NCBI RefSeq assembly: GCF_030409685.1
Contig: NZ_JAUFQJ010000001.1
Location: 310,001 to 374,000, forward strand
DNA: 64,000 nt
Direction: 5' to 3'
Source of the DNA: Ferruginibacter paludis
GTDB taxonomy: Bacteria; Bacteroidota; Bacteroidia; Chitinophagales; Chitinophagaceae
Shown here: piece by piece, positions 1-8,914 of the stretch
Numbering within the stretch: position 1 is the stretch's first letter
How the letters are laid out: the number at the start of each line of letters is the position of its first letter
Position numbers and translations under genes: made by a program
The notes under the pieces: model-generated
Told to the model about the DNA's origin: nothing
What the model saw: the letters and a program-made list of their open reading frames with translations, nothing else
Databases searched by the model: none

Positions 1-1
1 A

Positions 2-526
2 ACAATGATGGCTGCTTCACCCGCCCATAGTTCAACAAGCAGGGTGGATAACACAGCCGGCGGTAGCCTCGGTTACCTTGGCGTGGGCTGCCCCGCCACA
101 ACAGTTTCACTCATTGCAGGACAGCATATAGATGCAGGGACTATTTCGGTAAGTAATGACAACGATTTTATTTATGTAACCTATACCACGGCCAATGGCT
201 ACCTGCTTACACAAACACATTTGTATGTTGGCGACTGTGAGGGCATACCGGTAAACAAGAAAGGCAATCCCGTTCCGGGCCAGTTTCCATACAAGGGTAC
301 ACAAAATTATACTACTACATTTACCTGCAAAGTTCCTGTTACGGCCATTGGTTTGGGACAATGCGGCTGTATAGCTGCGCATGCTGTTGTGGTTAAACTG
401 GATGCTGCCGGAAGAGTGACAGACGCACAAACCGCCTGGGGTGCAGGATCAGAAATTAGTACAACCGCCGGCAACTGGGGAACGAAAATGAATTATTGTA
501 CCTGCGTAGCTGAGTCTGCAGACTAA
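2..526 (+). CDS. C-terminal part of a secreted hypothetical protein
   Basis: The reading frame is open back to the left edge of the window, so the true start is probably outside. At least 173 residues are visible. They are rich in Gly, Thr and Ala with few charges, as in secreted Bacteroidota proteins, and contain several Cys (CPATT, GDCEG, FTCK, CGC, CTC) that could form disulfides outside the cytoplasm. The end contains repeated aromatic/Gly patterns (AWGAGSE, NWGTKMNYC). I do not recognise the family and see no T9SS sorting domain. A strong terminator follows 25 bp after the stop, so this is the last gene of its transcript. Confidence 0.6.
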   Translation, partial: TMMAASPAHSSTSRVDNTAGGSLGYLGVGCPATTVSLIAGQHIDAGTISVSNDNDFIYVTYTTANGYLLTQTHLYVGDCEGIPVNKKGNPVPGQFPYKGTQNYTTTFTCKVPVTAIGLGQCGCIAAHAVVVKLDAAGRVTDAQTAWGAGSEISTTAGNWGTKMNYCTCVAESAD

Positions 527-550
527 GTACCAATGGTAAATGATATTACA

Positions 551-577
551 AAGACTGCCCGAAGGGTAGTCTTTTTT
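551..577 (+). terminator. Rho-independent terminator
   Basis: The 10-bp stem AAGACTGCCC / GGGTAGTCTT has one G-U pair, a GAA loop and a following T-run. It ends the plus-strand transcript before the convergent histidine kinase gene. Confidence 0.85.
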
Positions 578-608
578 CATTCTGCATTTTTTTTGACAGG
601 GAGTAGGT

Positions 609-1709
609 TCAGGAACTTAGTAAAGGAGTCTTCACCAGGTCTTTTAAAAACACCCGGATGGTTGTTCCTTTACCCGGCTCGCTCTCCAATAAAATTTTGC
701 CGCCGGAATTTACAACGAGCTCTTTTACTAGGTACAGACCGATGCCCGACCCCTCCAGCGAATTGTCAAGCCGGTAATATTTGGAGAACACTGCTTCGTG
801 TTTACTTTCGTCAATGCCAATACCGTTGTCTGTGATTGAAATAACGATGTACTCGTCATCAGGAATAATGCTAATTGTGATGGCAGGACTTTTTTCCGGG
901 GACCGGTATTTGATTGCATTGTTGAGCAGGTTGTAAATGATACTTCTTAATTTTCTCCTGGAAAAAGTAATTTCTGAAATTTGTATATCTGTTTTTATAA
1001 TGGCGCCTGAAGTCCTGATATCTTCGTTCAGGGTAAGCCGCACATCTTCCAGGATATGTTCAAAATTCAACAGCTCTGCATGCGATTTATATTTATGTTC
1101 CTTTGCCCTGCTTTCGCTTAAGTCTTCAATCAGGTCTTGTATTTTGCCTAGCGCTCTTTCCACTATACCCAGCAGGGTGTCAAAACTTTCCTGGTTTTCC
1201 AGTCCGCTGGTTTTGAATTCATCAATTGCCAGTATCAAATTACCCAATGGGTTTTTTATGTCGTGCGAAAGCGTGTCCAACAGTGTTTCATGATCTGAGA
1301 TTAATTTTTCCTGTTCTTTTAAATCCCTGATACGAAAAGTGATTTCTACAAAGGTGATGATTACTCCGTTTGTTTGATTGTTTTCTTTTTGGATGTAAGG
1401 AATGATGTTCATTTGGTACCAGCGAAGGTCAGTTGTCTGAATTTCTTTTTCAAGAATTTCATTGCTGTCAATGACTGTTTGGATATTTTCTATTATGGAC
1501 GGATATCTGAAATTGTCGTGAATTTCGGCCATGGGCCTGTCAATATCTACGTTCGACAAACTGAATTGTTTCATAGCCGGAGGTGTAAATTTCCTCAGTA
1601 TTAGGCTGGCATCTACAAATAACTGGGGAATGATGGTATTCCTGAAATAATTTTCAAGTTCATCATTTTGTTCTGTAAGGCTTTTAATTACTTCTGTATT
1701 GGATTGCAT
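609..1709 (-). CDS. Soluble PAS-domain sensor histidine kinase
   Basis: 366 residues with no membrane segment, so a cytoplasmic sensor kinase. The N-terminal half (about 20-130) is a PAS-type domain of the sort found in CheB/CheR-fusion proteins (FTPPAMKQFSL, DIDRPMAEI). It is followed by a short coiled linker and a HisKA domain with the phospho-acceptor His149 in LDTLSHDIKNPLG. The HATPase_c domain shows the N box (NLLNNAIKYR), G1 (DNGIGI) and G2 (GSGIGLYLVKEL). The family autophosphorylates the His and passes phosphate to a receiver. No response regulator lies next to it, so the partner is unknown; the receivers at 20-30 kb are possible but unproven. It is transcribed alone, convergent with the gene to its left. 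Confidence 0.9.
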   Translation of the reverse strand: MQSNTEVIKSLTEQNDELENYFRNTIIPQLFVDASLILRKFTPPAMKQFSLSNVDIDRPMAEIHDNFRYPSIIENIQTVIDSNEILEKEIQTTDLRWYQMNIIPYIQKENNQTNGVIITFVEITFRIRDLKEQEKLISDHETLLDTLSHDIKNPLGNLILAIDEFKTSGLENQESFDTLLGIVERALGKIQDLIEDLSESRAKEHKYKSHAELLNFEHILEDVRLTLNEDIRTSGAIIKTDIQISEITFSRRKLRSIIYNLLNNAIKYRSPEKSPAITISIIPDDEYIVISITDNGIGIDESKHEAVFSKYYRLDNSLEGSGIGLYLVKELVVNSGGKILLESEPGKGTTIRVFLKDLVKTPLLSS

Positions 1710-1871
1710 AACTTTTTACTGGCGTCCAAGGTAAGCTTAATCTATGCTTAAAGGTGGTTTTGTTTATCCCCGTTCCGGAACAGGTAGTAATATGCTCCGC
1801 CGCAGATAATAACGTATACCAACTCAGGCAGTTAATTCAGTCAACCGAATCAAAAGGCGGTTAATTATACG

Positions 1872-2315
1872 CTAACCATTAAACTGCCGCAGGTGATGAT
1901 CGGCATGTTTATAAGCCATGTAACCAATTTGCTCTTTGGTCATCTTTCCAAAAAATGGATGCACAAAATCAGGATTTGAAAAATGGGCCTCTTCTTCAAT
2001 AAGCGCAATCCATTTTTTCTTTTGCGCAGCGATATCACCATCGTCCGTAATTTTAAGTGCGGCAATGGTAGGTGAATTTCTTCCCAAAGGCTGCTCATCT
2101 TTTAAAACTTTTTTCAGGGCTATTCGGCCAAACAAACGGCCCATGAATACTTGATTGTAAGTCGTCTTTCCGAGTATCATTTGTTCCCAAAGCGTGCAGT
2201 GTTTCAGCATTTGGTAAAGTGTCATTTTGCCCCATTGTGCCCCGCTATTTTCCTGCAGTGTATTAATTCTGTTGATAATTTCGGCTCTTATTGATGGATC
2301 AAATATCGATTTCAT
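1872..2315 (-). CDS. DUF1569 / DinB-like protein
   Basis: 147 residues matching my memory of the DUF1569 family in the DinB/YfiT-like four-helix fold. The conserved His residues that usually bind a metal in this fold are visible (QMLKHCTLWEQ near the N terminus; YKHADHHLRQF at the C terminus). The biochemical role is unknown; DinB-fold proteins are often thiol-dependent transferases. It is the last gene of the minus-strand cluster led by the ArsR gene at 4283-4621 and follows the VOC gene by 12 bp, so it is very likely co-transcribed. Confidence 0.8.
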   Translation of the reverse strand: MKSIFDPSIRAEIINRINTLQENSGAQWGKMTLYQMLKHCTLWEQMILGKTTYNQVFMGRLFGRIALKKVLKDEQPLGRNSPTIAALKITDDGDIAAQKKKWIALIEEEAHFSNPDFVHPFFGKMTKEQIGYMAYKHADHHLRQFNG

Positions 2316-2327
2316 ATTGCTGTTGTT

Positions 2328-2738
2328 TTATGCAAGCTGAGCTAATGAAAACCAGTTACCCGAATCGTCTTTAAACAAGGCTTCTGTACCGTAAAATTCT
2401 TTGGTGGGTGGTTTTACAAACTCGACTCCCTTGCCTTTTAGTTCCTCGTACGTTGCATAAATATCCCTGCAGGTAAAAACCCCCGGCCCAAAGCTGCCTT
2501 TGCTGATCAGTTCCTTCATGGATTGTGCAGCGGCTTCAGAAAACATGTTGCCGGCTGCCACAGGAAACAAAGTGATTTCCAGGTCGGGTTGCTCGGGTGG
2601 GGTAACTGTTAACCAACGGGTATCCTTGCCCATAGGTACATCCATCTTTACCTTAAACCCGAGTTTATTGGTGTAAAAATCGTAGGCGCTTTCCTGGTTG
2701 AGAACGTATACGCAAACATGCGTCATTTTCATTATCAT
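2328..2738 (-). CDS. VOC-family (glyoxalase/dioxygenase fold) protein
   Basis: 136 residues forming one vicinal-oxygen-chelate unit: a first beta-alpha-beta half (THVCVYVLNQESAYDFYTN) and a second half ending in FKDDSGNWFSLAQ. The family covers glyoxalases, ring-cleaving dioxygenases and antibiotic-resistance proteins, and the substrate cannot be told from sequence. An in-frame ATG two codons downstream (MKMTH) is an equally good start. It lies between an AraC regulator and a DUF1569 gene in the ArsR-led cluster. Confidence 0.85.
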   Translation of the reverse strand: MIMKMTHVCVYVLNQESAYDFYTNKLGFKVKMDVPMGKDTRWLTVTPPEQPDLEITLFPVAAGNMFSEAAAQSMKELISKGSFGPGVFTCRDIYATYEELKGKGVEFVKPPTKEFYGTEALFKDDSGNWFSLAQLA

Positions 2739-2777
2739 GGTGGTGGTTTTTGTTGTGCAGCAAATGTCGGGAATGGT

Positions 2778-3242
2778 TTACAGCCTGGCTTCTTCAAAAT
2801 TGCTATTTTCAGTCCATCCATGCTGAAAGGCAAAACAACCCGGCACGAAAGCCAGCGGCGTTAACGTTATCTGTGTTTTTGTTTGCTGGTGCGCTGCCAA
2901 ATAGGAGGAAGGTGACTGGCCAACAATTCGCTTAAAAAGGCCGCTGAAAGAACTTACACTGTCAAAGCCAACCGCATAACAAACGTCAGACACATTCAGG
3001 CCGGTATGTAACAGCTGTGCCGCTTTTTCAATCCGCACAACGGTGAGGTATTGGTGTGGTGTTTTGCCGTATGTTTTTTTAAACAGGCGGATGAAATGAA
3101 ATTTGGAGAAGCAGGCTTCGTCTGAAATATTATCCAGGTCTATATTGAGGTGATAGTTGGCATCAATAAACAATTTTGCCTGCACAATTCTTTTGTACAA
3201 GTACACTTTGGGGTAGGCTGAAATTGTTTCTTTTTCTGTCAT
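2778..3242 (-). CDS. AraC-family transcriptional regulator (HTH domain only)
   Basis: 154 residues with an AraC-type double helix-turn-helix in the first two thirds: first HTH around NISDEACFSKFHFIRLFKK, then the family signature GFDSVSSFSGLFKRIVG. There is no N-terminal effector-binding domain, so it is shorter than a full AraC regulator and probably senses through expression level or a partner. The C-terminal 40 residues are poorly conserved. It lies inside the ArsR-led cluster with 39 bp to the downstream VOC gene and 71 bp after the SRPBCC gene. The larger gap before it could hold its own promoter. Confidence 0.85.
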   Translation of the reverse strand: MTEKETISAYPKVYLYKRIVQAKLFIDANYHLNIDLDNISDEACFSKFHFIRLFKKTYGKTPHQYLTVVRIEKAAQLLHTGLNVSDVCYAVGFDSVSSFSGLFKRIVGQSPSSYLAAHQQTKTQITLTPLAFVPGCFAFQHGWTENSNFEEARL

Positions 3243-3313
3243 TATTATGAGTCGGGTTTACCATGATTGCTATCATTTATAAAGTTAAATAATAAGTGGG
3301 CCCTGCGTGTTTT

Positions 3314-3802
3314 TTATGACCCTTTTTTACTGAAAATATCCACCATCTTGTCCAGGCTTTGTTCCAAACCGATTTGTGCAAAGTTGCTGATAGTACCAAA
3401 ATCGGCGTATTCGGTAACCGTCATTTCTGTTTCACTATTGCCAACTTTTTTGAACGTTACAGTGGTTTGAATGTCTGCAGGAAAATCGGGCGGCATCCCA
3501 ACCTGCGTGGGATTGATTTTATTGCCGGCTTCATCAGATAAACTTTGAATGAACTCAATTGATTGAAGGGGAATAATTTTTACATATACCCAGGCAGAAT
3601 AAAATACCTGGCCGCCCATTTCAGGTGGTGCCTGCATACTGACAATAGATTTGCCACCTTTCCGGAAATCGATTTTTGCAACGGGAGAGGTAAAGTGTTT
3701 TGGACCCCACCAGCGCTTTACCAGTTCGGGCGCTGTCCAAAGTTGCCAAACCATTTCTACAGGAGCATTGAATGTCCTGGTAACTTCAATCTGCTTTGCC
3801 AT
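3314..3802 (-). CDS. SRPBCC / AHSA1-family protein
   Basis: 162 residues of the START-like SRPBCC fold, subgroup AHSA1 (activator of Hsp90 ATPase 1-like). The typical opening VTRTFNAPVEMVWQLWT and the motif PELVKRWWGP are present. The fold makes a hydrophobic ligand cavity; the ligand in this group is unknown. It is third in the ArsR-led cluster. A second AHSA1 protein lies behind the other ArsR gene (9305-9772), so this ArsR-SRPBCC pairing occurs twice in the window. Confidence 0.88.
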   Translation of the reverse strand: MAKQIEVTRTFNAPVEMVWQLWTAPELVKRWWGPKHFTSPVAKIDFRKGGKSIVSMQAPPEMGGQVFYSAWVYVKIIPLQSIEFIQSLSDEAGNKINPTQVGMPPDFPADIQTTVTFKKVGNSETEMTVTEYADFGTISNFAQIGLEQSLDKMVDIFSKKGS

Positions 3803-3829
3803 AACTTTTTTATTTGAAATTTTTTATAC

Positions 3830-4255
3830 TCATGCATTTTGCAACGCTGCAATATCAAATTTTTTCATTTTCATAAATGCCTGCACAACACGTGGCCCTT
3901 TTTCGGGATCAGACATCAGTTGACCCAGTATTTCCGGCACCACCTGCCAGGATAATCCGAACTTATCTTTGCACCAGCCGCACATACTTTCCTGTCCGCC
4001 ATCCGCAATCAGCTTGTACCAGTAATGATCAATTTCAGCCTGGTCTTTACAGGGAATAACAAAAGAAACAGCTTCGTTAAATGTAAAATGGGGGCCGCCA
4101 TTTAAGCCCATAAAGAGTTGCCCGTTCAATTTAAAATTCACTACCATTCCTGAATCATGCAACACTTTTGAATCTGGAAAAATGCCACAGTAGAAATCGG
4201 CCGCTGCCCTGGCCTTACCGTCAAACCATAAGCAGGGATAGAGTTGCTTTGTCAT
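3830..4255 (-). CDS. VOC-family PhnB-like protein
   Basis: 141 residues of the PhnB-like VOC subgroup (sometimes labelled 3-demethylubiquinone methyltransferase-like). It opens with the typical YPCLWFDGKARAAADFY and has GWCKDKFGLSWQVVP near the C terminus. Metal ligands of true glyoxalases are not clearly kept, so enzymatic function is uncertain. It follows the ArsR gene by 27 bp and precedes the SRPBCC gene by 27 bp, so all are probably on one transcript. Confidence 0.88.
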   Translation of the reverse strand: MTKQLYPCLWFDGKARAAADFYCGIFPDSKVLHDSGMVVNFKLNGQLFMGLNGGPHFTFNEAVSFVIPCKDQAEIDHYWYKLIADGGQESMCGWCKDKFGLSWQVVPEILGQLMSDPEKGPRVVQAFMKMKKFDIAALQNA

Positions 4256-4282
4256 GTTGTTTACTTTTAATTGGTGAACTGA

Positions 4283-4621
4283 TTATTTTTTTGATTTTGT
4301 TTTTTTCGTTTGCATTTCTTTCAGCAGGTCATCCATTGCTGATAATCTGCCTTCCCACAATTTCCGGTAAGGTTCGATCCAGTCTGCTATTTCTTTCATT
4401 TTTTTTGGGTTGAACTGGTAATACATTTCCCTGCCGGATTGGGTTTGCTTCAGCAATTCGCACTCCGTTAATATTTGTATGTGCTTTGAAATTGTTTGCC
4501 TGGTCGAATCAAAGTTGCCGGCGATGGCGCCGGGCGTCATCGCCTGTAAAGCCACCAAACCCAATATCGCCCTGCGGGTTGGGTCGGCTATGGCCTGAAA
4601 AACATCTCTGCGGATTTCCAT
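4283..4621 (-). CDS. ArsR-family winged-helix repressor (cluster 1)
   Basis: 112 residues. The opening [19 protein letters not shown] is typical of small ArsR/SmtB regulators encoded beside SRPBCC genes. The recognition helix reads [15 protein letters not shown]. No metal-binding Cys motif (CxC) is visible, so it is probably not a metal sensor. It is the first gene of the minus-strand cluster down to 1872. Two 18-bp operator-like palindromes sit directly upstream, the nearer one only 3 bp from the start codon, so autorepression is very likely. A paralogue with its own diverged operators lies at 9774-10094. Confidence 0.92.
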   Translation of the reverse strand: MEIRRDVFQAIADPTRRAILGLVALQAMTPGAIAGNFDSTRQTISKHIQILTECELLKQTQSGREMYYQFNPKKMKEIADWIEPYRKLWEGRLSAMDDLLKEMQTKKTKSKK

Positions 4622-4624
4622 TTG

Positions 4625-4671
4625 TGCAGTTATTTGACTGCAAATATAATGCAGTTACCTGGCTGCACAAA
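4625..4671 (-). promoter_or_regulatory. Promoter and twin ArsR operators, cluster 1
   Basis: On the minus strand TTTG (4668-4671), 19 bp, then TATATTTG (4641-4648) match the Bacteroidota promoter consensus exactly. Two near-palindromes overlap it: 4650-4667 (TGCAGTTA CC TGGCTGCA), filling the spacer, and 4625-4642 (TGCAGTTA TT TGACTGCA), running from the -7 element to the start codon. They are 25 bp apart, start to start. Binding would block polymerase. The 5' UTR must be very short. Confidence 0.8.
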
Positions 4672-4900
4672 TATTTATGGCTTTATTTTTATTTTTTTCT
4701 GAATTGATACAGAAGCATTGTTATTGCAACAACCAGTGATTAGATAATGTAACGTTATCAGCCCCGCAAAGGGTTGAAGGTATTGCATTGCCTGTAAAAT
4801 ATTTGCAAATGAACAAGCGATGCCATAATGCAAATCATCCAAAAAATCATCTTTTTTTATCTGGCCAAACAACTTATTTTCAATGCTTAACTGATAACTT

Positions 4901-7480
4901 ATGAAGCACCTATTTTTTTGGATCATTATTTCTTTGATGACTTTGCAGGCTACAGCACAGGACTTAAGTTATTATTTGCCGGATGATGTAACGTACAACC
5001 CGGCCATCCCTAAACCAAAAGATATAATCTATCACGAAGTAGGCGAGTGGCATGTAACCCACGACCGGCTGGTGAATTATATGAAAGCCATTGCAGCCTC
5101 GGCTCCCGGTAGGGTTAAGCTGGAGACGATGGGTTTTACTTATGAAGACCGTCCGCAGGTGTTGTTGATCATCACCTCACCAAAAAATCAGCAGCACCTG
5201 GAAGAAATACGGCAACAACATTTATTATTAAGCGATCCATCAAAATCTGCTTCTGTAAATATTGAGCACATGCCCATTGTGGTTTGGATCGGTCATTCCA
5301 TTCACGGCAATGAACCAAGTGGCGCCAACGCGGCATTGGTGAGTGCTTATTATTTAGCAGCGGCACAGGGGAAAGCAATCGATGATTTACTTGAAAATAC
5401 CGTGATTCTATTTGATCCATCTTTTAACCCCGATGGACTGCAACGTTTTTCTACATGGGCCAACCAGCATAAAAGTAAAAACCTGGTTACCGATCCCAAC
5501 AGCAGGGAGTTCAATGAAGTGTGGCCCGGTGGCAGGTTCAACCATTACTGGTTCGATCTTAACAGGGACTGGTTGCCGGCCGTGCATGTGGAAAGCCAGA
5601 ACAGGTTACAGTGGTTTCATCAATGGCGGCCCAATATTTTAACAGATCATCATGAGCAGGGGAGTAACGCTACTTTCTTTTTTCAACCCGGTGTTTCTGC
5701 AAGGGTGAATCCTTTAACGCCGGAGAAAAACCAGGAGCTTACCAGCAAGCTGGCTAAGTTTCATGCAAAGGCGTTGGATAAAATCGGTTCCCTGTATTTT
5801 ACAAAAGAGAGTTACGATGATTTTTATTATGGCAAGGGTTCCACCTATCCCGATATCAATGGCGCCATTGGTATTTTGTTTGAACAAGCCAGCAGTCGTG
5901 GCCATGCGCAGGAAACAGTGAATGGTATTTTGCGTTTTCCTGCTACTGTCAAAAACCAGTTTGTAACAACGCTCTCTACATTGGAAGGGGCAAACAATTT
6001 GCGTAAAGAATTTTTAGACTGGCAACGTACATTTTATACCACTTCGCTGCAGCAGGCTGCTACGGCACCTGTGCAAGCCTATGTTTTTGGTGACGGAGCA
6101 GACAGGAATAAAACCAACCTGTTTGTAACGATGTTGTTGCGCCACCGTATTGAAATATATGCACCCAAAAATGACATCATATCCAACGGCAAAACTTTTA
6201 AAGCGGGCGATGCATTTATTGTTCCTATGCAGCAACCGCAGTACAAACTGATAAAAACTTTTTTTGAGAAGACACTCAATTATAAAGACAGCCTGTTTTA
6301 TGATATTACCGCATGGACTATGCCGCTGGCTTTTGGTATGCCTTATAGTGAGTTGAGTGCAACGCAATTCAACAAGAATTTACTGGGTAAACAATTAGCA
6401 GAAGCCAACCGTTTAACGGGTGAAGTAAATGGTGGTAAAAGCAATTACGGTTACTTAATGGAATGGACCGACCTGCTGGCGCCTGCTGCGCTCTACGAGT
6501 TGCAGAAAAACAATATCATCACAAAAACAGCCACCGAAAAATTTGAAATGGCGTTGACTGCAGCAACAAAAGACTTTCACCCAGGCACTGTGTTGATACC
6601 CGTAAATAATCAACCACTGGATGCAGATAAATTATTTTCCCTGCTAAGCGATATCGCAAAAAAATATGCATTGCCTTTTTATGCATTGCAAACAGGCAAT
6701 GCAATAAGCGGCATTGATATGGGCAGCCGAAAACTGGTTGCCCTCACCAAACCAACCATTGCCATGCTGGCCGGTGCCGGCGTGAATGCTACCGATGCTG
6801 GGGAAGTGTGGCATTTGCTTGACCAGCGGATGAACATACCCACTACTCATCTGGAACCAGCTATTTTTAACCGGGCAGATTTAAACAAATACAATACCCT
6901 GGTAATGGTAGGTGGCAGTTATGCAGAATTAAATAAAGAGAAATTAAAGACATGGATCAGCAATGGTGGTACGTTGATATTGCTGGAAGAAGCCGTACAA
7001 TGGGCTTCTCAAAATGGAATCAATTCTGTCATACTTAAAAAAATTAAAACCGGTGTTGACAGCACCAGGCGAATTGCTTACGGTGAGGAAGAAGAAATTG
7101 ATGGGGCACAACAAATGAGTGGTGCCATCTTTGGTGCAGATGTTGACCTCACGCATCCGCTGGCGTATGGCTATACCGAAAAAATAATCAGCTTTTTTAA
7201 GAGCAACAAAGTGTTTATGGAGAAAAGCAAAAACCCTTTTGCAACGCCTTTTTATTACAAAGAAAACCCTTTGCAAAGCGGGTGGATAAGTAAAGAAAAC
7301 AGCGATGCAATGAAGAATACCGCCGCGGTAATTGTCAATACGGTGGGCACAGGCAGAATCATCAATATTGATAACAATCCCAACTTCAGGGCGTTTTGGC
7401 TGGGTGGCACCAGGCTGATGATGAATGCGATTTTCTTTGGAAAAATTATTGATGCGGCGAGTGGGAGAGGCGGTGATTAA
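4901..7480 (+). CDS. Secreted M14-family zinc carboxypeptidase with C-terminal amidotransferase-like domain
   Basis: 859 residues with a Sec signal peptide (MKHLFFWIIISLMTLQATAQ). The peptidase domain (about 40-370) keeps the M14 zinc ligands His135 and Glu138 in HGNE and a His in LTDHHEQG (250/251), plus the probable catalytic Glu328 in GILFEQASSRG. Residues about 600-860 have a class I glutamine-amidotransferase-like Rossmann pattern (NTLVMVGGSYAEL, WISNGGTLILLEEA) without an obvious catalytic Cys. Large M14 proteins of this layout are common in Bacteroidota and act on peptides or peptidoglycan in the periplasm or outside. It is transcribed alone and diverges from ArsR cluster 1. Confidence 0.92.
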   Translation: MKHLFFWIIISLMTLQATAQDLSYYLPDDVTYNPAIPKPKDIIYHEVGEWHVTHDRLVNYMKAIAASAPGRVKLETMGFTYEDRPQVLLIITSPKNQQHLEEIRQQHLLLSDPSKSASVNIEHMPIVVWIGHSIHGNEPSGANAALVSAYYLAAAQGKAIDDLLENTVILFDPSFNPDGLQRFSTWANQHKSKNLVTDPNSREFNEVWPGGRFNHYWFDLNRDWLPAVHVESQNRLQWFHQWRPNILTDHHEQGSNATFFFQPGVSARVNPLTPEKNQELTSKLAKFHAKALDKIGSLYFTKESYDDFYYGKGSTYPDINGAIGILFEQASSRGHAQETVNGILRFPATVKNQFVTTLSTLEGANNLRKEFLDWQRTFYTTSLQQAATAPVQAYVFGDGADRNKTNLFVTMLLRHRIEIYAPKNDIISNGKTFKAGDAFIVPMQQPQYKLIKTFFEKTLNYKDSLFYDITAWTMPLAFGMPYSELSATQFNKNLLGKQLAEANRLTGEVNGGKSNYGYLMEWTDLLAPAALYELQKNNIITKTATEKFEMALTAATKDFHPGTVLIPVNNQPLDADKLFSLLSDIAKKYALPFYALQTGNAISGIDMGSRKLVALTKPTIAMLAGAGVNATDAGEVWHLLDQRMNIPTTHLEPAIFNRADLNKYNTLVMVGGSYAELNKEKLKTWISNGGTLILLEEAVQWASQNGINSVILKKIKTGVDSTRRIAYGEEEEIDGAQQMSGAIFGADVDLTHPLAYGYTEKIISFFKSNKVFMEKSKNPFATPFYYKENPLQSGWISKENSDAMKNTAAVIVNTVGTGRIINIDNNPNFRAFWLGGTRLMMNAIFFGKIIDAASGRGGD

Positions 7481-7560
7481 ATACCAGTTCTTTGCTATCA
7501 TTTCAGTACAGAATCATTCACTTTTGGTAATACATTACTGTATTGAATACATAAGCTGCA

Positions 7561-8154
7561 CTAATCATTCAATCCCTTCCCCTCCAGTATTTGTGGTATA
7601 TATTTTTCAACTCTGGCCTCCCGTGTTTTGGTTTGCTTGGGTGCTGAAAAATGTAACAGGTAGGCCCTTTGGCGACCGGGCGTCAATGCAGCAAAGGCGG
7701 CTTTAAGACCAGGTTGTTTATTTAGTTTGGTTTGAAATTCTTCAGGTATGGTGTATTCGGTCGTTTTTTTAAGATCTACTTTCAGTCCTGATTTTTCCAC
7801 GTTAATGGCTTGCTGAATATATGCCTTCAGCGTTTTTTCCTGCTTCACAATGTCCTTTACATTGGTGAACCGTACCTGCCGGGCAGCCTGCACATTTTTC
7901 GTTTGTTGAATCAGGATATTTTTACTGTCTTCCAGCAAGGCTCCCTTGAAAAATAACAAGGCACAATATTCTTTAAACACATGTATTAACACAATATTGC
8001 TGCCCTCCAATGAATAGCATGGGCAACCCCATTTCAATTCTTCAGTGAGGCCGGTGTCAAGTACAATCATCCGTAATTGCCTGGTCGCTTCCTGCCAGGT
8101 GCCGGCTTTATCAAAATAAAAATCAACAGCGGGATTTAGTATCTTCTTTGTCAT
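7561..8154 (-). CDS. DUF1801 / YdeI-like protein
   Basis: 197 residues. The N-terminal two thirds match the DUF1801 fold (YdhG-like; ELKWGCPCYSLEGSNIVLI, LLFFKGALL). The C-terminal part matches the YdeI/OmpD-associated (OmdA) region (YTIPEEFQTKL, TPGRQRAYLLHFSAPKQ, TREARVEKYIP). Members have been linked to iron chaperoning and to stress resistance, but the function here is unknown. It is the last gene of cluster 2 and starts 13 bp after the DUF4256 gene. Confidence 0.88.
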   Translation of the reverse strand: MTKKILNPAVDFYFDKAGTWQEATRQLRMIVLDTGLTEELKWGCPCYSLEGSNIVLIHVFKEYCALLFFKGALLEDSKNILIQQTKNVQAARQVRFTNVKDIVKQEKTLKAYIQQAINVEKSGLKVDLKKTTEYTIPEEFQTKLNKQPGLKAAFAALTPGRQRAYLLHFSAPKQTKTREARVEKYIPQILEGKGLND

Positions 8155-8167
8155 GGGATGTTTTTTA

Positions 8168-8725
8168 TTAAACGGTTAATGAGCCACGAAAGCCACGGGC
8201 AGCATAGTATGATTCCGCACCATTGTGATATACAAAGACGGTGTCGTAGCGTCGGTCGCAAAAAAGAGCACCGCCCAGTTTTCTGATGGCTGCAGGTGTA
8301 GTTATCCAGCTGGAAGTTTTTGTATCAAATTTTCCCAGTTGTTGCAAAGCCCTGTATTGCGATTCATCTAAAAGGTCGATACCCATTTCAGCCGCCATGT
8401 CTATCACTGTGTCGGCCGGTTTAAATTCTTTCCTTGCTGTATGCGCTTCCCTGTCGTAGCAAAGGCTCCTGCGGCCTTTGGGGCTTTCCGCCGAGCAATC
8501 ATAAAAAATGTATTCCCCCGTTTTTTTATCATAGCCAACCACATCCGGCTCGCCACCAGATGCTTCCATTTCATTGAGCGACCAACACTTCTCTGCACTG
8601 GCTTCCAGCTTAGTTTGTACAAGGTTCCATTCAACCCCTTTATGGCGGTTCATATTTTTTTCAAAGCGGGCCTTTAATATTTTGAGTAGTTCTTCACGCT
8701 CACCCGGTGACAACTTTTTGTTCAT
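8168..8725 (-). CDS. DUF4256 protein
   Basis: 185 residues matching my memory of DUF4256 (LSPGEREELLKILKARFE, GGEPDVVGYD, FYDCSAESPKGRRSLCYD, GRRYD-like FCDRRYDTVFVYHNGA). No signal peptide or membrane segment is visible, so it should be cytoplasmic. The family has no established activity. It is co-oriented with the YdeI-like gene 13 bp downstream. The 189-bp gap to the DoxX gene upstream leaves room for a separate promoter. Confidence 0.85.
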   Translation of the reverse strand: MNKKLSPGEREELLKILKARFEKNMNRHKGVEWNLVQTKLEASAEKCWSLNEMEASGGEPDVVGYDKKTGEYIFYDCSAESPKGRRSLCYDREAHTARKEFKPADTVIDMAAEMGIDLLDESQYRALQQLGKFDTKTSSWITTPAAIRKLGGALFCDRRYDTVFVYHNGAESYYAARGFRGSLTV

Positions 8726-8914
8726 GTTGTTTATGCTTTTTACTTCAGATAAAATTTGTTTGCAGGCATTTGTATTTCATGGCAGCGACACAGGCGACGC
8801 TCCGTTCAAGTTCAGTTTTTTATAGCAACTTTTCCCATTCTGCCTGGGTTCACACAATTCAATTTACACTGCTTCCTAAATGTACATCAACCATTCAATG
8901 CATTTGGATTTTTA

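Noticed and set aside
1770..1790. Palindrome GTTCCGGAAC upstream of the PAS kinase
   Set aside because: Only 10 bp, single, and not placed on a recognisable promoter.
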